DNA of 64,000 nt. Source: Solirubrobacter taibaiensis (GTDB lineage Bacteria; Actinomycetota; Thermoleophilia; Solirubrobacterales; Solirubrobacteraceae). A model generated the notes under the pieces. The model was not told where the DNA came from and made no database searches. It was given only the letters and a program-made list of their open reading frames with translations. Location: assembly GCA_027587225.1 (NCBI GenBank), contig JAPDDQ010000005.1, positions 171,248 to 235,247 of the forward strand. The letters run 5' to 3'. This document shows, piece by piece, positions 11,373-22,428 of the stretch. How positions within the stretch are numbered: the first letter of the stretch is position 1; each line of letters begins with the position of its first letter. A program made the position numbers and the translations under genes.

Positions 11373-11941
11373 TCACATTTGACCTTGGTGTCGTAGTACA
11401 TGACGCAGAAGACCTTGCGGCCCTTGTAGCAATAGCCCGTGAGTGCCTTGTCGCCGTTGATGCGGTTGCGCATGGTCCCGCAGCAGTCGACGAGCTTGCG
11501 GACCCTGCCGCCGCAGCAGCGGTACCAGGCGCCGTCGACGTAGGGCTTGAAGCCGTAGATCTCGGCGGTCGCGGTGCAGACGGCGGTGCGCGTCGCCCTG
11601 GGCAGGCGCGCGCCGTCGGCATCCGTGAGCGGCGCGCCGTCGTCGTCGACCGGGAACCCGGTGGCGTCGATGTAGCGGCCGAGATCGTCGACGGGCCGCG
11701 CGTTCTTGGCCCGGATCGGGAGGCCCTTGCTGTCGATCCGCGGCAGGCCGGTCGGATGTGGGCACGAGTCCGTCGTGTAGATGTGCCCGCAGAAGTGGTA
11801 GGCCTCCGCCTCGCCGGGCGCGACGAGCGAGCTGACCGTCTTGGCGCCGGTGATGCCCATCACGGCCGCGCCGACCTTCGCGAGGAAGCCGCGTCGCGAG
11901 CTGCCCGCCGCGACGTTGTCGGCCAGCTTGCCGCCGTTCAC
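11369..11941 (-). CDS. MauA-like Cys-rich Tat-exported protein lacking the TTQ tryptophans
   Basis: A 190-residue protein with a Tat signal (SSRRGFLAKVGAAVMG, residues 14-29) and ten cysteines in its mature part: FCGH, DSCPH, AVCTA, YRCCGG, DCCGT, GYCYKG, FCVMY and KC. The order CxxxxY, then DCCG, then a terminal C-rich hairpin resembles the light chain of methylamine dehydrogenase (MauA). The two tryptophans that become the TTQ cofactor in MauA have no visible equivalent; the only mature-region Trp is in GAWYRCC. The start is GTG 11941, overlapping the stop of the MauE-thioredoxin gene (GTGA), so the two are coupled. It is probably an extracytoplasmic disulfide-rich protein on a MauA scaffold; amine oxidation is doubtful. 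Confidence 0.7.
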   Translation of the reverse strand: MNGGKLADNVAAGSSRRGFLAKVGAAVMGITGAKTVSSLVAPGEAEAYHFCGHIYTTDSCPHPTGLPRIDSKGLPIRAKNARPVDDLGRYIDATGFPVDDDGAPLTDADGARLPRATRTAVCTATAEIYGFKPYVDGAWYRCCGGRVRKLVDCCGTMRNRINGDKALTGYCYKGRKVFCVMYYDTKVKCD

Positions 11942-12840
11942 GCCCGCACCGCTCCGCGGCGCCGTTCCGCGGCGTGGAGCACGGACTCCAGCTGGGCGCC
12001 CGTGTTGAACGTGCCCTTCGACAGCACGGTGCCGTCCGTGTCGAGCGTGACCGCGAACGGGCTGCCGGGCACGTCCGCCGCCGCCCACGCGTGCGCGTGC
12101 TCGACTTCGTCGAAGGTGCGCAGCGCGATCGCATGGTGCGTGCCGAAGGCGTCGATCTGCGGCTTGAGCACCCGGCACAGCCCGCAGCCCTCGGACGTGA
12201 ACACGGCGAGCGCGATCTGGCCCGGCGCTGCCGCGAACTCGTCGGCAAGCGCGCTGTAGGCACCGACCTCAGGGCCTTCGTGCGCGACCTCGAGGGCGCC
12301 CTGCGGGGCGATCGAGAGTCGCAGCATGCCGACCTCGCGCGCGAGGGCGAGCACGACGACCGCGAGCGCGGCGAGGCCGAGCAGCGCGGCCGCGAGGCCG
12401 ATTGTCAGCCACTCCTCGGTGGTGGGCGTGCTGCGCGGGAGCAGCGGCGCGAGGGCGAGCGCGGCGGCCAAGAGGGCCGTCCGGCCCGCAGAGGTCGTGG
12501 AGAGCCGCCCCTTGGCGCCGAAACACGCGCACGGCGCTCCCGCCCGGCCGGCGGCGAGCGCCGCGACCTGCGCCGCCGTGGCGGCGGACAGGAACAGCGC
12601 GGCGGCGCGTGCGGCGGTGGTGCTCCCGGTGGCGACGAGCACGCCCAGCGCGAGTTCAGCGGCGATCACGCCGGCCCACGCGGCCTTCATCGCCTGCGGC
12701 GACTTGAGGCCGTACGTGGCGAAAGCAGCCTGAGCGGACGGGCCTCCCGCCGCTTTCAATCCCGCGGCAGCGACCAGCACGAGCCCCAGGCAGAGACAGA
12801 CCACAACCGAGACCATTGACGGCCGCGAAGGTAACAGCAT
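11938..12840 (-). CDS. MauE-like membrane protein fused to a thioredoxin-like domain
   Basis: A 300-residue protein. Residues 10-165 contain about four to five membrane helices with the MauE-type motif PCACFG (C104, C106). After a last helix near 150-168, residues about 190-290 look like a thioredoxin-fold domain with TSEGCGLCRVLKP (C219-x-x-C222) and VPGSPFAVTLDTDG, which includes the conserved cis-Pro region. MauE and MauD act separately in methylamine dehydrogenase maturation; here both functions seem joined. The natural client would be the Cys-rich MauA-like protein encoded immediately downstream with overlapping start. ATG 12840 is used here; an internal ATG at 12816 would also leave the first helix intact. 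Confidence 0.78.
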   Translation of the reverse strand: MLLPSRPSMVSVVVCLCLGLVLVAAAGLKAAGGPSAQAAFATYGLKSPQAMKAAWAGVIAAELALGVLVATGSTTAARAAALFLSAATAAQVAALAAGRAGAPCACFGAKGRLSTTSAGRTALLAAALALAPLLPRSTPTTEEWLTIGLAAALLGLAALAVVVLALAREVGMLRLSIAPQGALEVAHEGPEVGAYSALADEFAAAPGQIALAVFTSEGCGLCRVLKPQIDAFGTHHAIALRTFDEVEHAHAWAAADVPGSPFAVTLDTDGTVLSKGTFNTGAQLESVLHAAERRRGAVRA

Positions 12841-12850
12841 TGTCTGAGAA

Positions 12851-12874
12851 GGCGGCGCAGGTAGGCGCGCCGCC
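12851..12874 (-). terminator. GC hairpin between two minus-strand genes
   Basis: GGCGGCG at 12851-12857 pairs with CGCCGCC at 12868-12874 around a 10-base loop, just downstream of the secreted propeller/MopE gene. There is no T-run, so it is only a weak terminator candidate. Confidence 0.3.
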
Positions 12875-12889
12875 CTCTTCAGAAACGCG

Positions 12890-15070
12890 TCACGTGCAGG
12901 TCTTCTGAACCTTCGTCGAGCCCGGCAACACGCAGTACGGGACGATCGCGGGCTGCTTGCCCTTCTTCAGCGTGATCCGCGCGACCTTCGTGTTGAAGTT
13001 CGGCGCGCTCACCCAGACCTCGATGGTCTGGCCGGCGCGGAACTTGCGCTGCTTGCTCGAGAGCGAGGCGATCACGCTCGACGCCTGCTTCTTGACCTTG
13101 GCCGCCTTCAGCGTCTTGGACTTGAACGGGCACTTCTTGCCCGAGCACTTGATCACGGCCTTCCAGCCCTTCGGGAACGACTGCGTCACCCGCAGCGCCT
13201 TCAGCGTGAAGTACGTGCTGCGCTTCTTCCACGACCAGTCGTGCGCCACGTTGCTCGTGACGGTCGGGAACGGCTCCGCAACGCCGTCGCAGTTCTCGTC
13301 GATGCTGTTGCCCTTGATCTCGGTCGCACCCGGCCGGATGCTCGGGTTGTCGTCGCGGCAGTCCTGGCCGGCGGTGAATCCGTCCCGGTCGGCGTCGACC
13401 CCCGCGGGCAGCACCGCCGGCGCACCGACGACGTTCACCTGCACCGATCCATCCCCGATGAATGTGCCGAAGCTCGTGTACGTCGCCCGGAACGAGATCG
13501 TCGACGACCCGTTCTGGCCCTGCGGAGCGGCGTAGATGACGTTCGCCGCCGCGTTGTCGAACGCGCCGAGCGAGCCGAGCGTCGGCGGTGTGATCGTCGA
13601 GAAGGTCAGCGGGTCCCCGTCCGGGTCGTAACACGGGATCGCGATCGGGCCCTGGAAGCCATGCTGCACCGTCACGGCGGTATTTGCGCAGATCGGGCTG
13701 CTCGAGTCGCGGCGCAGTGTCGTGATCCGGCCCGCGGCGATTGCGTAGACGTGCCGCCCGTCCGGCGCCATGGTCAGCCCCGTCGCGGCCCCGAGATTCG
13801 CGTACGTCGTGCATCCGGCGAGTCCTGCCGAGACGCAGCCGCGAGCGTCGTTGCGCAACGTCAGCGACCCCGTCTCGTCGCGGTTGAGCTCCACGACGCC
13901 GCCGCCCGAGCCGCCGGCGACATAGACGTCTTGGCCGTCAGGCGTCGACTGCAGGTCCGCGGGAACCGCGAGGCCGCGACCGAGCGAGCACCCGCCGCCC
14001 GCCGCCGCGTTGTGGACACAGCCGGCTGCAGCGCGGCGCTGGAGTCCCTCGCCGGACGGGTCGAAGGTCACAACCCGCGCCGACTGGGTTTCCGAAGCGA
14101 CGAGCGCGGCGTAAACCTGGCCGTCGTTGCCGAGCGCGATGTCGCTGACACCGCTGGTGACTTCGCTCGTCGCCGCGGTGCATCCGTTGGTTCCGGCCGC
14201 GCCGATGCACGTGTTGGCCGCGCTCCCAGGCGCCATCTGCCCGCTCGCGGGATCGCGGTTGATCGTGACGATCCTCCCGGCGCTGGTCGAGGCGTAGAGC
14301 TTGTTGCCGCGCACTGCCAATGCGTTCGCACCGGCCACGCCTCGGGCGAACGCACAGCCCTCGCCGCCCGTGGTGGTGCCCACGATGCACGCGGTGACGC
14401 CACCGCCAAGGTCTCCCGGCTGCGCCAGGACCCCGCCGCCGCCGATCGTCAGCAGCGTCACACCGCTATTGGCGCCCGGCGACGCGACGTAGAGATGGTC
14501 GCCGTCGACGGCGAGGTCCTGCGGGCTGAGCATGGCTTCCGAGTCGGCACACGGGTTCAGCACGACGCCCGCGTTGGCGACGCACGCGGAGCTGCCGGGC
14601 TTCAGGCTGAGCGAACCGTCTGCGGCACGGCTGAATGCGTGGATCGTGCTGTTGCCCGAGTTCGCGACGTAGACGTTCGCGCCGTCGGGCGTGATCGCAA
14701 CGGCCGTGGGACCGCTCAGTGGCGGAGTGGGAAGCGGCAACGCCGTGCACGTGGAGACGGCGATGGCGCCCCGGTAGCACTGCTGGAACGTGAGCTGACC
14801 CGTGCTCACATCGCGACGGAAGGTCACAAGCGCCGACGAGGACGTCGTGACGTACACGTTCGCCCCATCGGGTGAAACCGCGATGTCGTTTGGCGTGCCG
14901 GCAAGCGACGTCACCGTCGAGCACGGCGGCGCGGCCGCGCTGCTCAAGCAACCCGTCGCGAGCAGGCCGCCCGGTACCACTGCTGAAGCTGCGCTCGCTC
15001 CCACGAGCGTGAACACCACCACGGCGAAAACCGCCGCGATCGCGCTTCGCGTTCTGCTCAAGCCCCGCAT
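12890..15070 (-). CDS. Secreted beta-propeller protein with MopE-type metal-binding motif
   Basis: A 726-residue exported protein. The signal peptide ends near ASAAS-AVV. Residues about 45-450 hold repeated NHL/YVTN-like propeller blades (NDIAVSPDGANVYVTT, AVAITPDGANVYVANSG, LTMAPDGRHVYAIAAG). About 460-550 is a cadherin/tandem-95-like Ig module (DPDGDPLTFS). About 558-597 is one MopE-type motif (DADRDGF, DCRDDN, IRPGA, DENCDG). The last 120 residues are a basic beta domain with CSGKKC, ending in CVLPGSTKVQKTCT. A strong AGGGAGG lies 7 bases before ATG 15070. The gene to its right has the same C-terminal layout. Function unknown; probably a cell-surface or matrix protein. Confidence 0.8.
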   Translation of the reverse strand: MRGLSRTRSAIAAVFAVVVFTLVGASAASAVVPGGLLATGCLSSAAAPPCSTVTSLAGTPNDIAVSPDGANVYVTTSSSALVTFRRDVSTGQLTFQQCYRGAIAVSTCTALPLPTPPLSGPTAVAITPDGANVYVANSGNSTIHAFSRAADGSLSLKPGSSACVANAGVVLNPCADSEAMLSPQDLAVDGDHLYVASPGANSGVTLLTIGGGGVLAQPGDLGGGVTACIVGTTTGGEGCAFARGVAGANALAVRGNKLYASTSAGRIVTINRDPASGQMAPGSAANTCIGAAGTNGCTAATSEVTSGVSDIALGNDGQVYAALVASETQSARVVTFDPSGEGLQRRAAAGCVHNAAAGGGCSLGRGLAVPADLQSTPDGQDVYVAGGSGGGVVELNRDETGSLTLRNDARGCVSAGLAGCTTYANLGAATGLTMAPDGRHVYAIAAGRITTLRRDSSSPICANTAVTVQHGFQGPIAIPCYDPDGDPLTFSTITPPTLGSLGAFDNAAANVIYAAPQGQNGSSTISFRATYTSFGTFIGDGSVQVNVVGAPAVLPAGVDADRDGFTAGQDCRDDNPSIRPGATEIKGNSIDENCDGVAEPFPTVTSNVAHDWSWKKRSTYFTLKALRVTQSFPKGWKAVIKCSGKKCPFKSKTLKAAKVKKQASSVIASLSSKQRKFRAGQTIEVWVSAPNFNTKVARITLKKGKQPAIVPYCVLPGSTKVQKTCT

Positions 15071-15111
15071 CGGCGCCTCCCTGACCCTTCCATTCGCATC
15101 CCTGGGACGGA

Positions 15112-15142
15112 AGAGCTAACCCGTCAATATTCGAACCGTCAA
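15112..15142 (-). promoter_or_regulatory. Candidate promoter with repeated TTGACGG
   Basis: On the minus strand TTGACGG occurs twice, at 15136-15142 and 15121-15127, 15 bases apart. The first is followed after about 19 bases by TAGCTC (15112-15117). It lies upstream of the propeller/MopE gene, which has its own Shine-Dalgarno. It could be a -35/-10 pair or a repeated operator. Confidence 0.3.
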
Positions 15143-15198
15143 CCGAAGAACGGTCAGATGCAGCCGTTCTGGACCATCGTTCGAGCTATTCGGGCACC

Positions 15199-17334
15199 TC
15201 AGGCGCAGCGCTTCTGCACCTTCGACGCACCCGGAAGGGCACAGAAGGGCTGACTGACAGGGATCTTGTTCGTCTTGAGGACGAGCCGGCTGATTCGCGA
15301 GTTGAAGTTGGGCGCCGACACCCAGACCTCGAGCGTTTGTCCGGCTCGGAACACTCGCTGCTTGCTCGACAACGACGAGATCGCGCTCGCCGCGTTGCGC
15401 CGCACCTTGCCGAGCTTGAGCGACTTGGACTTGAACGGGCAGCGCGACCCCTTGCACGTGATCTTCGCCTTCAGCCCCTTCGGGAACTGCTGCGTGATCT
15501 GCAGGTTCACCAGCCGGACCCTCGACCCCTTGATGTCCCAGGTCGGCAAGATGCCCGAGGTCAGGTTCGGGAAGCTCGCGTCGCCGCCGGCACAGTCCTC
15601 GTCGACCTTGTTGAGCGGGATGTCCTTCGCTCCGGGTCGGATCGCCGGATTCGCGTCGTTGCAGTCACCGGGCCGCGCCGCACCGTCGCCATCGCGGTCG
15701 AAGTTGACCGCGTCCGCGCCATTGCAGTCCTCGTCCACGCCATTGTCCGCGACGTCCGCCGCGCCGGGCCGCACGCTCGCGTTCGCGTCGTTGCAGTCGG
15801 CCGGCCGCGCCGACCCGTCCCCGTCCCGATCGAGGTTCTCGGCGAACGTGCCGGTGCAGTCCTCGTCGACGTCGTTGTCGAGCACGTCGACCGCGCCCGG
15901 ATGAACCGCGGCGTTGGCGTCGTTGCAGTCGTCGGGCACCGTGAACCCGTCCAGGTCCCCGTCATCGCCCACGAACCGCCCATAGATCTCATACTCGCCG
16001 TCGGCGAGCGGCGAACGGTTGTCATCGGCGTCCCAGACCGTGAGCCACGCACGCTTGCTCGGCACGGGGATCGTCGCCGCGGTCTCGGGGGCCACGTCGT
16101 TGTTGGCGTCCGGCCCGGTGACCGTCAAGCGGAAGTCATCGCCGCCCACCTCGGCGCCGGCGCCGTCGAGTGCCTGGCCGTAACGCTCGAACTCGTTGTC
16201 GACGAGCCCTGGGAAGTCGTTGTCGGCAACCCAAGTCACGAGGTACCGATCAAGGCCGGCGTGATAGCTCGCGGTGGTGTTGCGCCCGGTGCTCGCCCCG
16301 AAGGCAAGGTTGCCCGCCGGACCCATCGTCGAGATGCGCTGGTCGGTCGCGTTCGGAACCTCCGCGCCGTTGGCGCTGATGCGCTGGACGAACACCTCTG
16401 GCCCTTCGCCCGGGACATCGTTCCGGATGAAGGAGACCAAAGCCTCGTCACGGTTGGGATTGACTGCGACAGCAGGCTTGAGAGAGCTCGTGGTTCCTGA
16501 AGAGCTCGAGATGGTCAGGTCACTTCCCAACTGCGTGCTGGTGAGGCCGAGCCGTCGAGTAACGATCTCCGTCCCTGCGGCCGGAATCGGCTCTTCCCAG
16601 GCCACCATCCAACGGTCCTGCGTCGGCATGTAGGCGACGGCAGGCTCGTTGGCGTCTCCGGTGGAAGTCGTGGCGGAGACCGGGACCTCGCCGAAGAGCT
16701 GAGTCAGGCTCGACGAAACCCGCTGGCTCCGAACTTCGTTCTGGCCCTCGATCTCCGCGTCGGCGACCCAGACGAAGCGATACTGATCGTGTTCCGGGTC
16801 ATAGGCGAGCGCCGGGTCCGCCGCGCTGTCGGCGTCGGCATTCGCCGAGTCCGTATTCGACATACGGAACGGGTTGAGCAGCGCGACGCCGGTCGCGGTC
16901 ACGGCTTGCGCCATGACCTCGCGTTGGCCCGCCGGGAAGTTGTCGTCGCCGCTCGGCGGCGGTCCGATGTAGCCGAGGACGTACTGGTTGGTCGTTGGGC
17001 TGTAACTCAGCACCGGCTGCGTCGGTGAGCCGGCAGTGACGTTAGTCAGCCGGTTCACGGTGCCCTTCGGGGCGCCGTTTCCATCAAGCACCTGCCCGAG
17101 GATCTCGATATCTCCGCCTTGCGTCGTGCTGCCGACCCAGGTGATCAAGAACTCGTTCTCGGCGCTGTTGTACGCGACGGCAGGGTCGTTGGCGTCGACC
17201 GCGTTGTTGCCGTCGGGACCCACATGGGTCAGGCGCGACTGTGAGCCGATGGCGAAGATGTCCACCGCCTGCGCCGCTGGGGCTGCGGCAAGGAACAGAG
17301 CGAGGACGAGGAACGATCGGACGACGGCGGACAT
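15199..17334 (-). CDS. Secreted protein with three tandem MopE-type motifs
   Basis: A 711-residue exported protein. From ATG 17334 the first 23 residues form a typical signal peptide (SFLVLALFLAAAPAAQA). Residues about 25-450 are repeated segments of the form DPAVAYNSAENEFLITWVG, PVLSYSPTTNQYVLGYIG and PALAYDPEHDQYRFVWVA, probably propeller blades. About 456-581 hold three consecutive MopE-type motifs, each DxDGDG...DCNDANxxxxPGAxDxxxNxVDEDC. The C-terminal 120 residues match the neighbouring gene's C-terminal domain and end CALPGASKVQKRCA. An upstream ATG at 17385 would add 17 residues including a basic GRGWRR stretch; I prefer 17334 because of the signal peptide. Metal binding, possibly copper or calcium, is inferred from the MopE family. 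Confidence 0.8.
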   Translation of the reverse strand: MSAVVRSFLVLALFLAAAPAAQAVDIFAIGSQSRLTHVGPDGNNAVDANDPAVAYNSAENEFLITWVGSTTQGGDIEILGQVLDGNGAPKGTVNRLTNVTAGSPTQPVLSYSPTTNQYVLGYIGPPPSGDDNFPAGQREVMAQAVTATGVALLNPFRMSNTDSANADADSAADPALAYDPEHDQYRFVWVADAEIEGQNEVRSQRVSSSLTQLFGEVPVSATTSTGDANEPAVAYMPTQDRWMVAWEEPIPAAGTEIVTRRLGLTSTQLGSDLTISSSSGTTSSLKPAVAVNPNRDEALVSFIRNDVPGEGPEVFVQRISANGAEVPNATDQRISTMGPAGNLAFGASTGRNTTASYHAGLDRYLVTWVADNDFPGLVDNEFERYGQALDGAGAEVGGDDFRLTVTGPDANNDVAPETAATIPVPSKRAWLTVWDADDNRSPLADGEYEIYGRFVGDDGDLDGFTVPDDCNDANAAVHPGAVDVLDNDVDEDCTGTFAENLDRDGDGSARPADCNDANASVRPGAADVADNGVDEDCNGADAVNFDRDGDGAARPGDCNDANPAIRPGAKDIPLNKVDEDCAGGDASFPNLTSGILPTWDIKGSRVRLVNLQITQQFPKGLKAKITCKGSRCPFKSKSLKLGKVRRNAASAISSLSSKQRVFRAGQTLEVWVSAPNFNSRISRLVLKTNKIPVSQPFCALPGASKVQKRCA

Positions 17335-17467
17335 TGACCGACGCCATCCGCGCCCGCGAGGGACAGTCAACAGGGCGAAGGGCATGTACTTGCCCGGACG
17401 CCTCGGTCCATCTTGCTATTCCGCCGCGCCGGGAGGAGACTCTTCGCCCGCACAGGGGGGAGAGGTC

Positions 17468-19032
17468 TTGCAACGCACGCCTAAGACAGTCATGAGGGCA
17501 CTGAGAGTCGTCGTCGTGGCAGCGATCTTCGCGAGTGGAGTGGTCGCCGACGCCGACGCTGGGACGTACACCGTGCATGCCTGTCGAACGTCGTTCGGTG
17601 CCGTTCCGGCGAGCGCGTGGGTCGCGTCCCCGTTGCCGGAAGGCGCTCCCGCCCCCGGCGACCTGGTCGGTGAGGATCGCTGCGCATTCCTGGCCCCGTT
17701 GGACTTCGAGATGGACGCGCTCTTGGGCGGCGATGTGCGCGGGATCCGCTGGTCTTTCATAGCGCCGAAGGGAACGAGCGTGGAGACTGTGAGCCTCTGG
17801 CGCCACGCGAAGCTCGCGGACGACATGTTCGGGCGCTATCGCGTAATGGCTGGTGACCGCACGCTTGAAGAGAGTCCCGCGCAGGGGCCGTGGCAGTTCG
17901 GGCACAACTGGGCCTCGACGGTTGAGGCCACTGACATGCGTGCTCCCCGCGTGGACGTCGAGTTCACCTGCCTCGAAGGGCGGGGATTCTGTGCGGGGGC
18001 GGCGTTCGTTCGCATCACACGGGCTGACGTCACTGTTCGCGATGAGATTGCCCCGGCGCTGGCGGCGATCCCGTCGGGGCGTCTGGTTTCGGGCCAACCG
18101 CTCCACGGCGTCGCCGACCTGAAATTGGCGTTTCGCGACCAAGGCGCCGGCGTCGACACGATCGAGATCAAAGTGGACGGGAGCACACAGTCGGTCACGC
18201 GGGTTGGCGGGCCCTCCTGTGCGGAGCCGTTCGCGGCGGCAGTGCCGTGTGCAGCCAACGGCGAGTCGACCATGTTTCTCGACACGGACGCACTAGCTGA
18301 CGGACCGCACACGGTCGAAGCCGGGCTCACCGACGCCGCCGGGAATCGCACGGTCGTCGGACCGTTCAATGTCACGGTGCGGGCACCATTGACCGTGGCG
18401 GGAACTGTGTCGCCAAGCTCCGGCGCGGACGCGCCTTTGTCACCGCATCTGGCGCCGTCGACAACCGTGTCGGTGGTGGGCTCGCGCGTACGACGCGTCC
18501 GGTACGCGCCGGCGACGATCAAGGGCGTGCTGAACGCAGTCGGCGGTGGCGCGGTCGCCGGCGGTCGCATCGAGGTGGCCACGCGCCCGTTGCGCGGCGG
18601 CTCGTGGAGTCCTAAGTCCGTCGCTACGGCCGATCGGAACGGCCGATTCAGCTTCGCACTCCCGGCCGGACCATCGCGCGAGGTTCGTGTGTCGTCAGGT
18701 GGCTCCAGCACGACGATTCGGCTTGTCGTGCGGGCGCCGATCCGTCTCAAGCGCGATCCCACACGTGTGCGTAACGGCCGGACCGTGACCTTCTCCGGAT
18801 CCGTGCCCGGCGCAGAAAGCGCTAGGACGCGAGTCGAGTTGCAAGCCCGAGCGGGCCGTCGATGGGTGCCGTTCAGGACGACCGCGCTCCGCAACGGCAA
18901 GTTCAGCGCGAGCTACCGGTTCACGTCGACGTACGCGACGACGCGGTACCGGTTCCGCGCCGTGGTGCACGAGGCCGGCGACTTCCCGTACGCAAGCGGG
19001 ACGTCGCCGGTCGTAAACGTCGTGGTGCGGCC

Positions 19033-19036
<4 letters not shown>
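17468..19036 (+). CDS. Secreted multi-domain beta protein (Ig-like repeats), unknown function
   Basis: A 522-residue exported protein. The start chosen is TTG 17468, because GGGGGGAGAGG ends about 2-3 bases upstream; ATG 17492 is the alternative. The signal peptide ends near DADA-GTYT. The N-terminal domain (about 35-190) is Cys-containing ([25 protein letters not shown]). An Ig-like domain at about 195-310 has the [16 protein letters not shown] signature of bacterial Ig-like repeats. About 340-430 and 435-520 are two carboxypeptidase-regulatory-like/Ig-like beta domains ([20 protein letters not shown], then [20 protein letters not shown]). No enzyme motif is seen. Its TAG overlaps the ettA stop (CTAG). 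Confidence 0.75.
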
Positions 19037-20688
<1,652 letters not shown>

Positions 20689-20804
20689 CGCGCCATCTGA
20701 CTTTAGAAGGCGTGGCGAAGCCCGACCGTCGGGCGAATTCACACGCTGAAAACTTGGACCAACGGCGGGTGCGCTATCGCGGCCACGCGGACGATGATCC
20801 CTCA

Positions 20805-21533
20805 ATGCGGCCGCTCATCGGCGTTACCACCTCGGAAATGCGTCCCAGCAGCCTGGCGACGACTCGTCGCCACGGCGAGCCGCCGCACCCGGAGATGGCG
20901 CTGGGCATGACCTATCTCCGCACGCTGGATGCGGCGGGCGCGATCCCCGTCGTGCTGCCTCCGGTCGGCACGGATCATCTTTCGCCGCTCCTGGATCGAC
21001 TTGACGGCATCTGTCTCTCCGGCGGCCCGGATCTGGACCCGGCCGCCTACGGCGCGACGGACCGCCACGCCCAGCTCGGCCCGACGGAGCCCAGCCTCGA
21101 CGCGTTCGAGCTCTCCCTCTCCCGCGAGGCGCTCACGCGGAACATCCCGATCCTGGCCATCTGCCGCGGCTCGCAGGCGCTCAACGTGGCCTGCGGCGGC
21201 ACGCTGCACCAGCACGTCGACGGCCACCGCCAGACGCAGACCGCGACCGAACCCACACACGAGGTCGAGGTGGAGACCGGCTCGCGCCTGCACCGCATCA
21301 CGCGCTCGCGCCGGCTCGCCGTCAACTCCTTCCATCACCAGGCCGTGGACAAGCTCGGCGAGGGCCTGAAGGTCGTTGCTCGTGCGGACGACGGCACGGT
21401 CGAAGGCATCGAAGGCCCGGGCTCGTTCACCATCGGCGTGCAGTGGCACGCGGAGACGCTGTACGCCCATCTGGCGCTGTTCGAGGCGCTGGTTAGGGCG
21501 GCTGCCCGTACCGAACTGCGCATCGCCGCATGA
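20805..21533 (+). CDS. Gamma-glutamyl-gamma-aminobutyrate hydrolase family (peptidase C26)
   Basis: A 242-residue class I glutamine-amidotransferase-like hydrolase of the PuuD/C26 type. These split gamma-glutamyl bonds, for example in putrescine degradation. The nucleophile is C120 in [10 protein letters not shown], and the catalytic His/Glu are H215 and E217 in GVQWHAE. The substrate-binding region [13 protein letters not shown] and FHHQAVD are in place. ATG 20805 gives the expected N-terminus [11 protein letters not shown]. An ABC exporter pair follows after 13 bases, so they may form one unit. A copper amine oxidase elsewhere in the window makes a polyamine role tempting, but the genes are not adjacent. 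Confidence 0.88.
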   Translation: MRPLIGVTTSEMRPSSLATTRRHGEPPHPEMALGMTYLRTLDAAGAIPVVLPPVGTDHLSPLLDRLDGICLSGGPDLDPAAYGATDRHAQLGPTEPSLDAFELSLSREALTRNIPILAICRGSQALNVACGGTLHQHVDGHRQTQTATEPTHEVEVETGSRLHRITRSRRLAVNSFHHQAVDKLGEGLKVVARADDGTVEGIEGPGSFTIGVQWHAETLYAHLALFEALVRAAARTELRIAA

Positions 21534-21546
21534 CACCCTGGGGCGG

Positions 21547-22428
21547 GTGCCCGCCCTGCGCCTCCGTGGCGTCGTCAAGCGTTTCGGCAACCTGACGGCT
21601 GTAGACCACCTCGACCTAGAGGTCCCAGAAGGAACCTGCGTCGGCCTGCTCGGCCCCAACGGCGCCGGCAAATCGACCACGATGCGCCTGCTCACGGCGC
21701 AGGCGATCCCGGACGAGGGAGAGATCGAGATCCTCGGCCTCCCGGTGCCCGCGCGCAGCAAGGAGGCGCGCGCGATGTGCGGCGTCGTCCCGCAGCTCGA
21801 CAACCTCGACGTGACGCTCACGGTCGAGGAGAACCTGCGCGTGTTCGCCTACCTGTACCGCGTCCCGCGTCCGGAGCGCAAAGCCGCCGTCGAACGCGCG
21901 CTCGGCATCGCGAACCTCACCGACCGCCGCAACACGAAGGTCGACCACCTCTCCGGCGGGATGCGCCGCCGGCTGCTGATCGCGCGCGGCCTGGTCCATC
22001 AGCCGCGGCTCATCCTGCTCGACGAGCCGACCGTCGGCCTGGACCCGCAGGTCCGCCAGGAGCTGTGGGCGCTCGTCGATCGTCTCCGCAGCGAGGGCGT
22101 CTCGATCCTGATGTCGACGCACTACATCGAGGAGGCCGAACGGCTCGCCGACACCGTGACGATCATGTCGCACGGCAAGGCGGTGGCCACCGGCACGCCG
22201 CGCGACCTGATCGCCGAGCACGCCGGCCCCGAGGCCGTCGAGGTCTACGGGCCGCCGGCCAAGCTGCAGGAGGTCGAGCGCGACGCCAAGGCCAAGGGCC
22301 TGAGCACCCGCCGGACCGGCACCAGCATCTCGATCCTGCACGCCAACGGCGACAGCCCCGAGGGCGAGCGCCGCCCGACGAACCTCGAGGACGTCTTCGT
22401 CCTGCTGACCGGGGAGGAGATCGCGTGA
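21547..22428 (+). CDS. ABC transporter ATP-binding protein (NodI/DrrA-like)
   Basis: A 293-residue ATPase of an ABC-2 type exporter. Walker A is GPNGAGKSTTMRLL (from about residue 38), the Q-loop is VVPQLDNLD, the signature is LSGGMRRRL, Walker B is LILLDEPTVGLDP, and the switch His is in STHYIEEAERLAD. A C-terminal extension of about 80 residues follows, as in NodI/DrrA proteins. The GTG start at 21547 gives the normal MPALRLRGVVKRFG. Its stop overlaps the permease start (GTGA). The substrate (lipid-linked sugar, drug or oligosaccharide) is not visible. Confidence 0.92.
   Translation: MPALRLRGVVKRFGNLTAVDHLDLEVPEGTCVGLLGPNGAGKSTTMRLLTAQAIPDEGEIEILGLPVPARSKEARAMCGVVPQLDNLDVTLTVEENLRVFAYLYRVPRPERKAAVERALGIANLTDRRNTKVDHLSGGMRRRLLIARGLVHQPRLILLDEPTVGLDPQVRQELWALVDRLRSEGVSILMSTHYIEEAERLADTVTIMSHGKAVATGTPRDLIAEHAGPEAVEVYGPPAKLQEVERDAKAKGLSTRRTGTSISILHANGDSPEGERRPTNLEDVFVLLTGEEIA

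Noticed and set aside
6327..12840. A genuine methylamine dehydrogenase operon
   Set aside because: There is no separate heavy-chain gene, no MauG, and no TTQ tryptophans in the MauA-like protein. I therefore call it Mau-like only.
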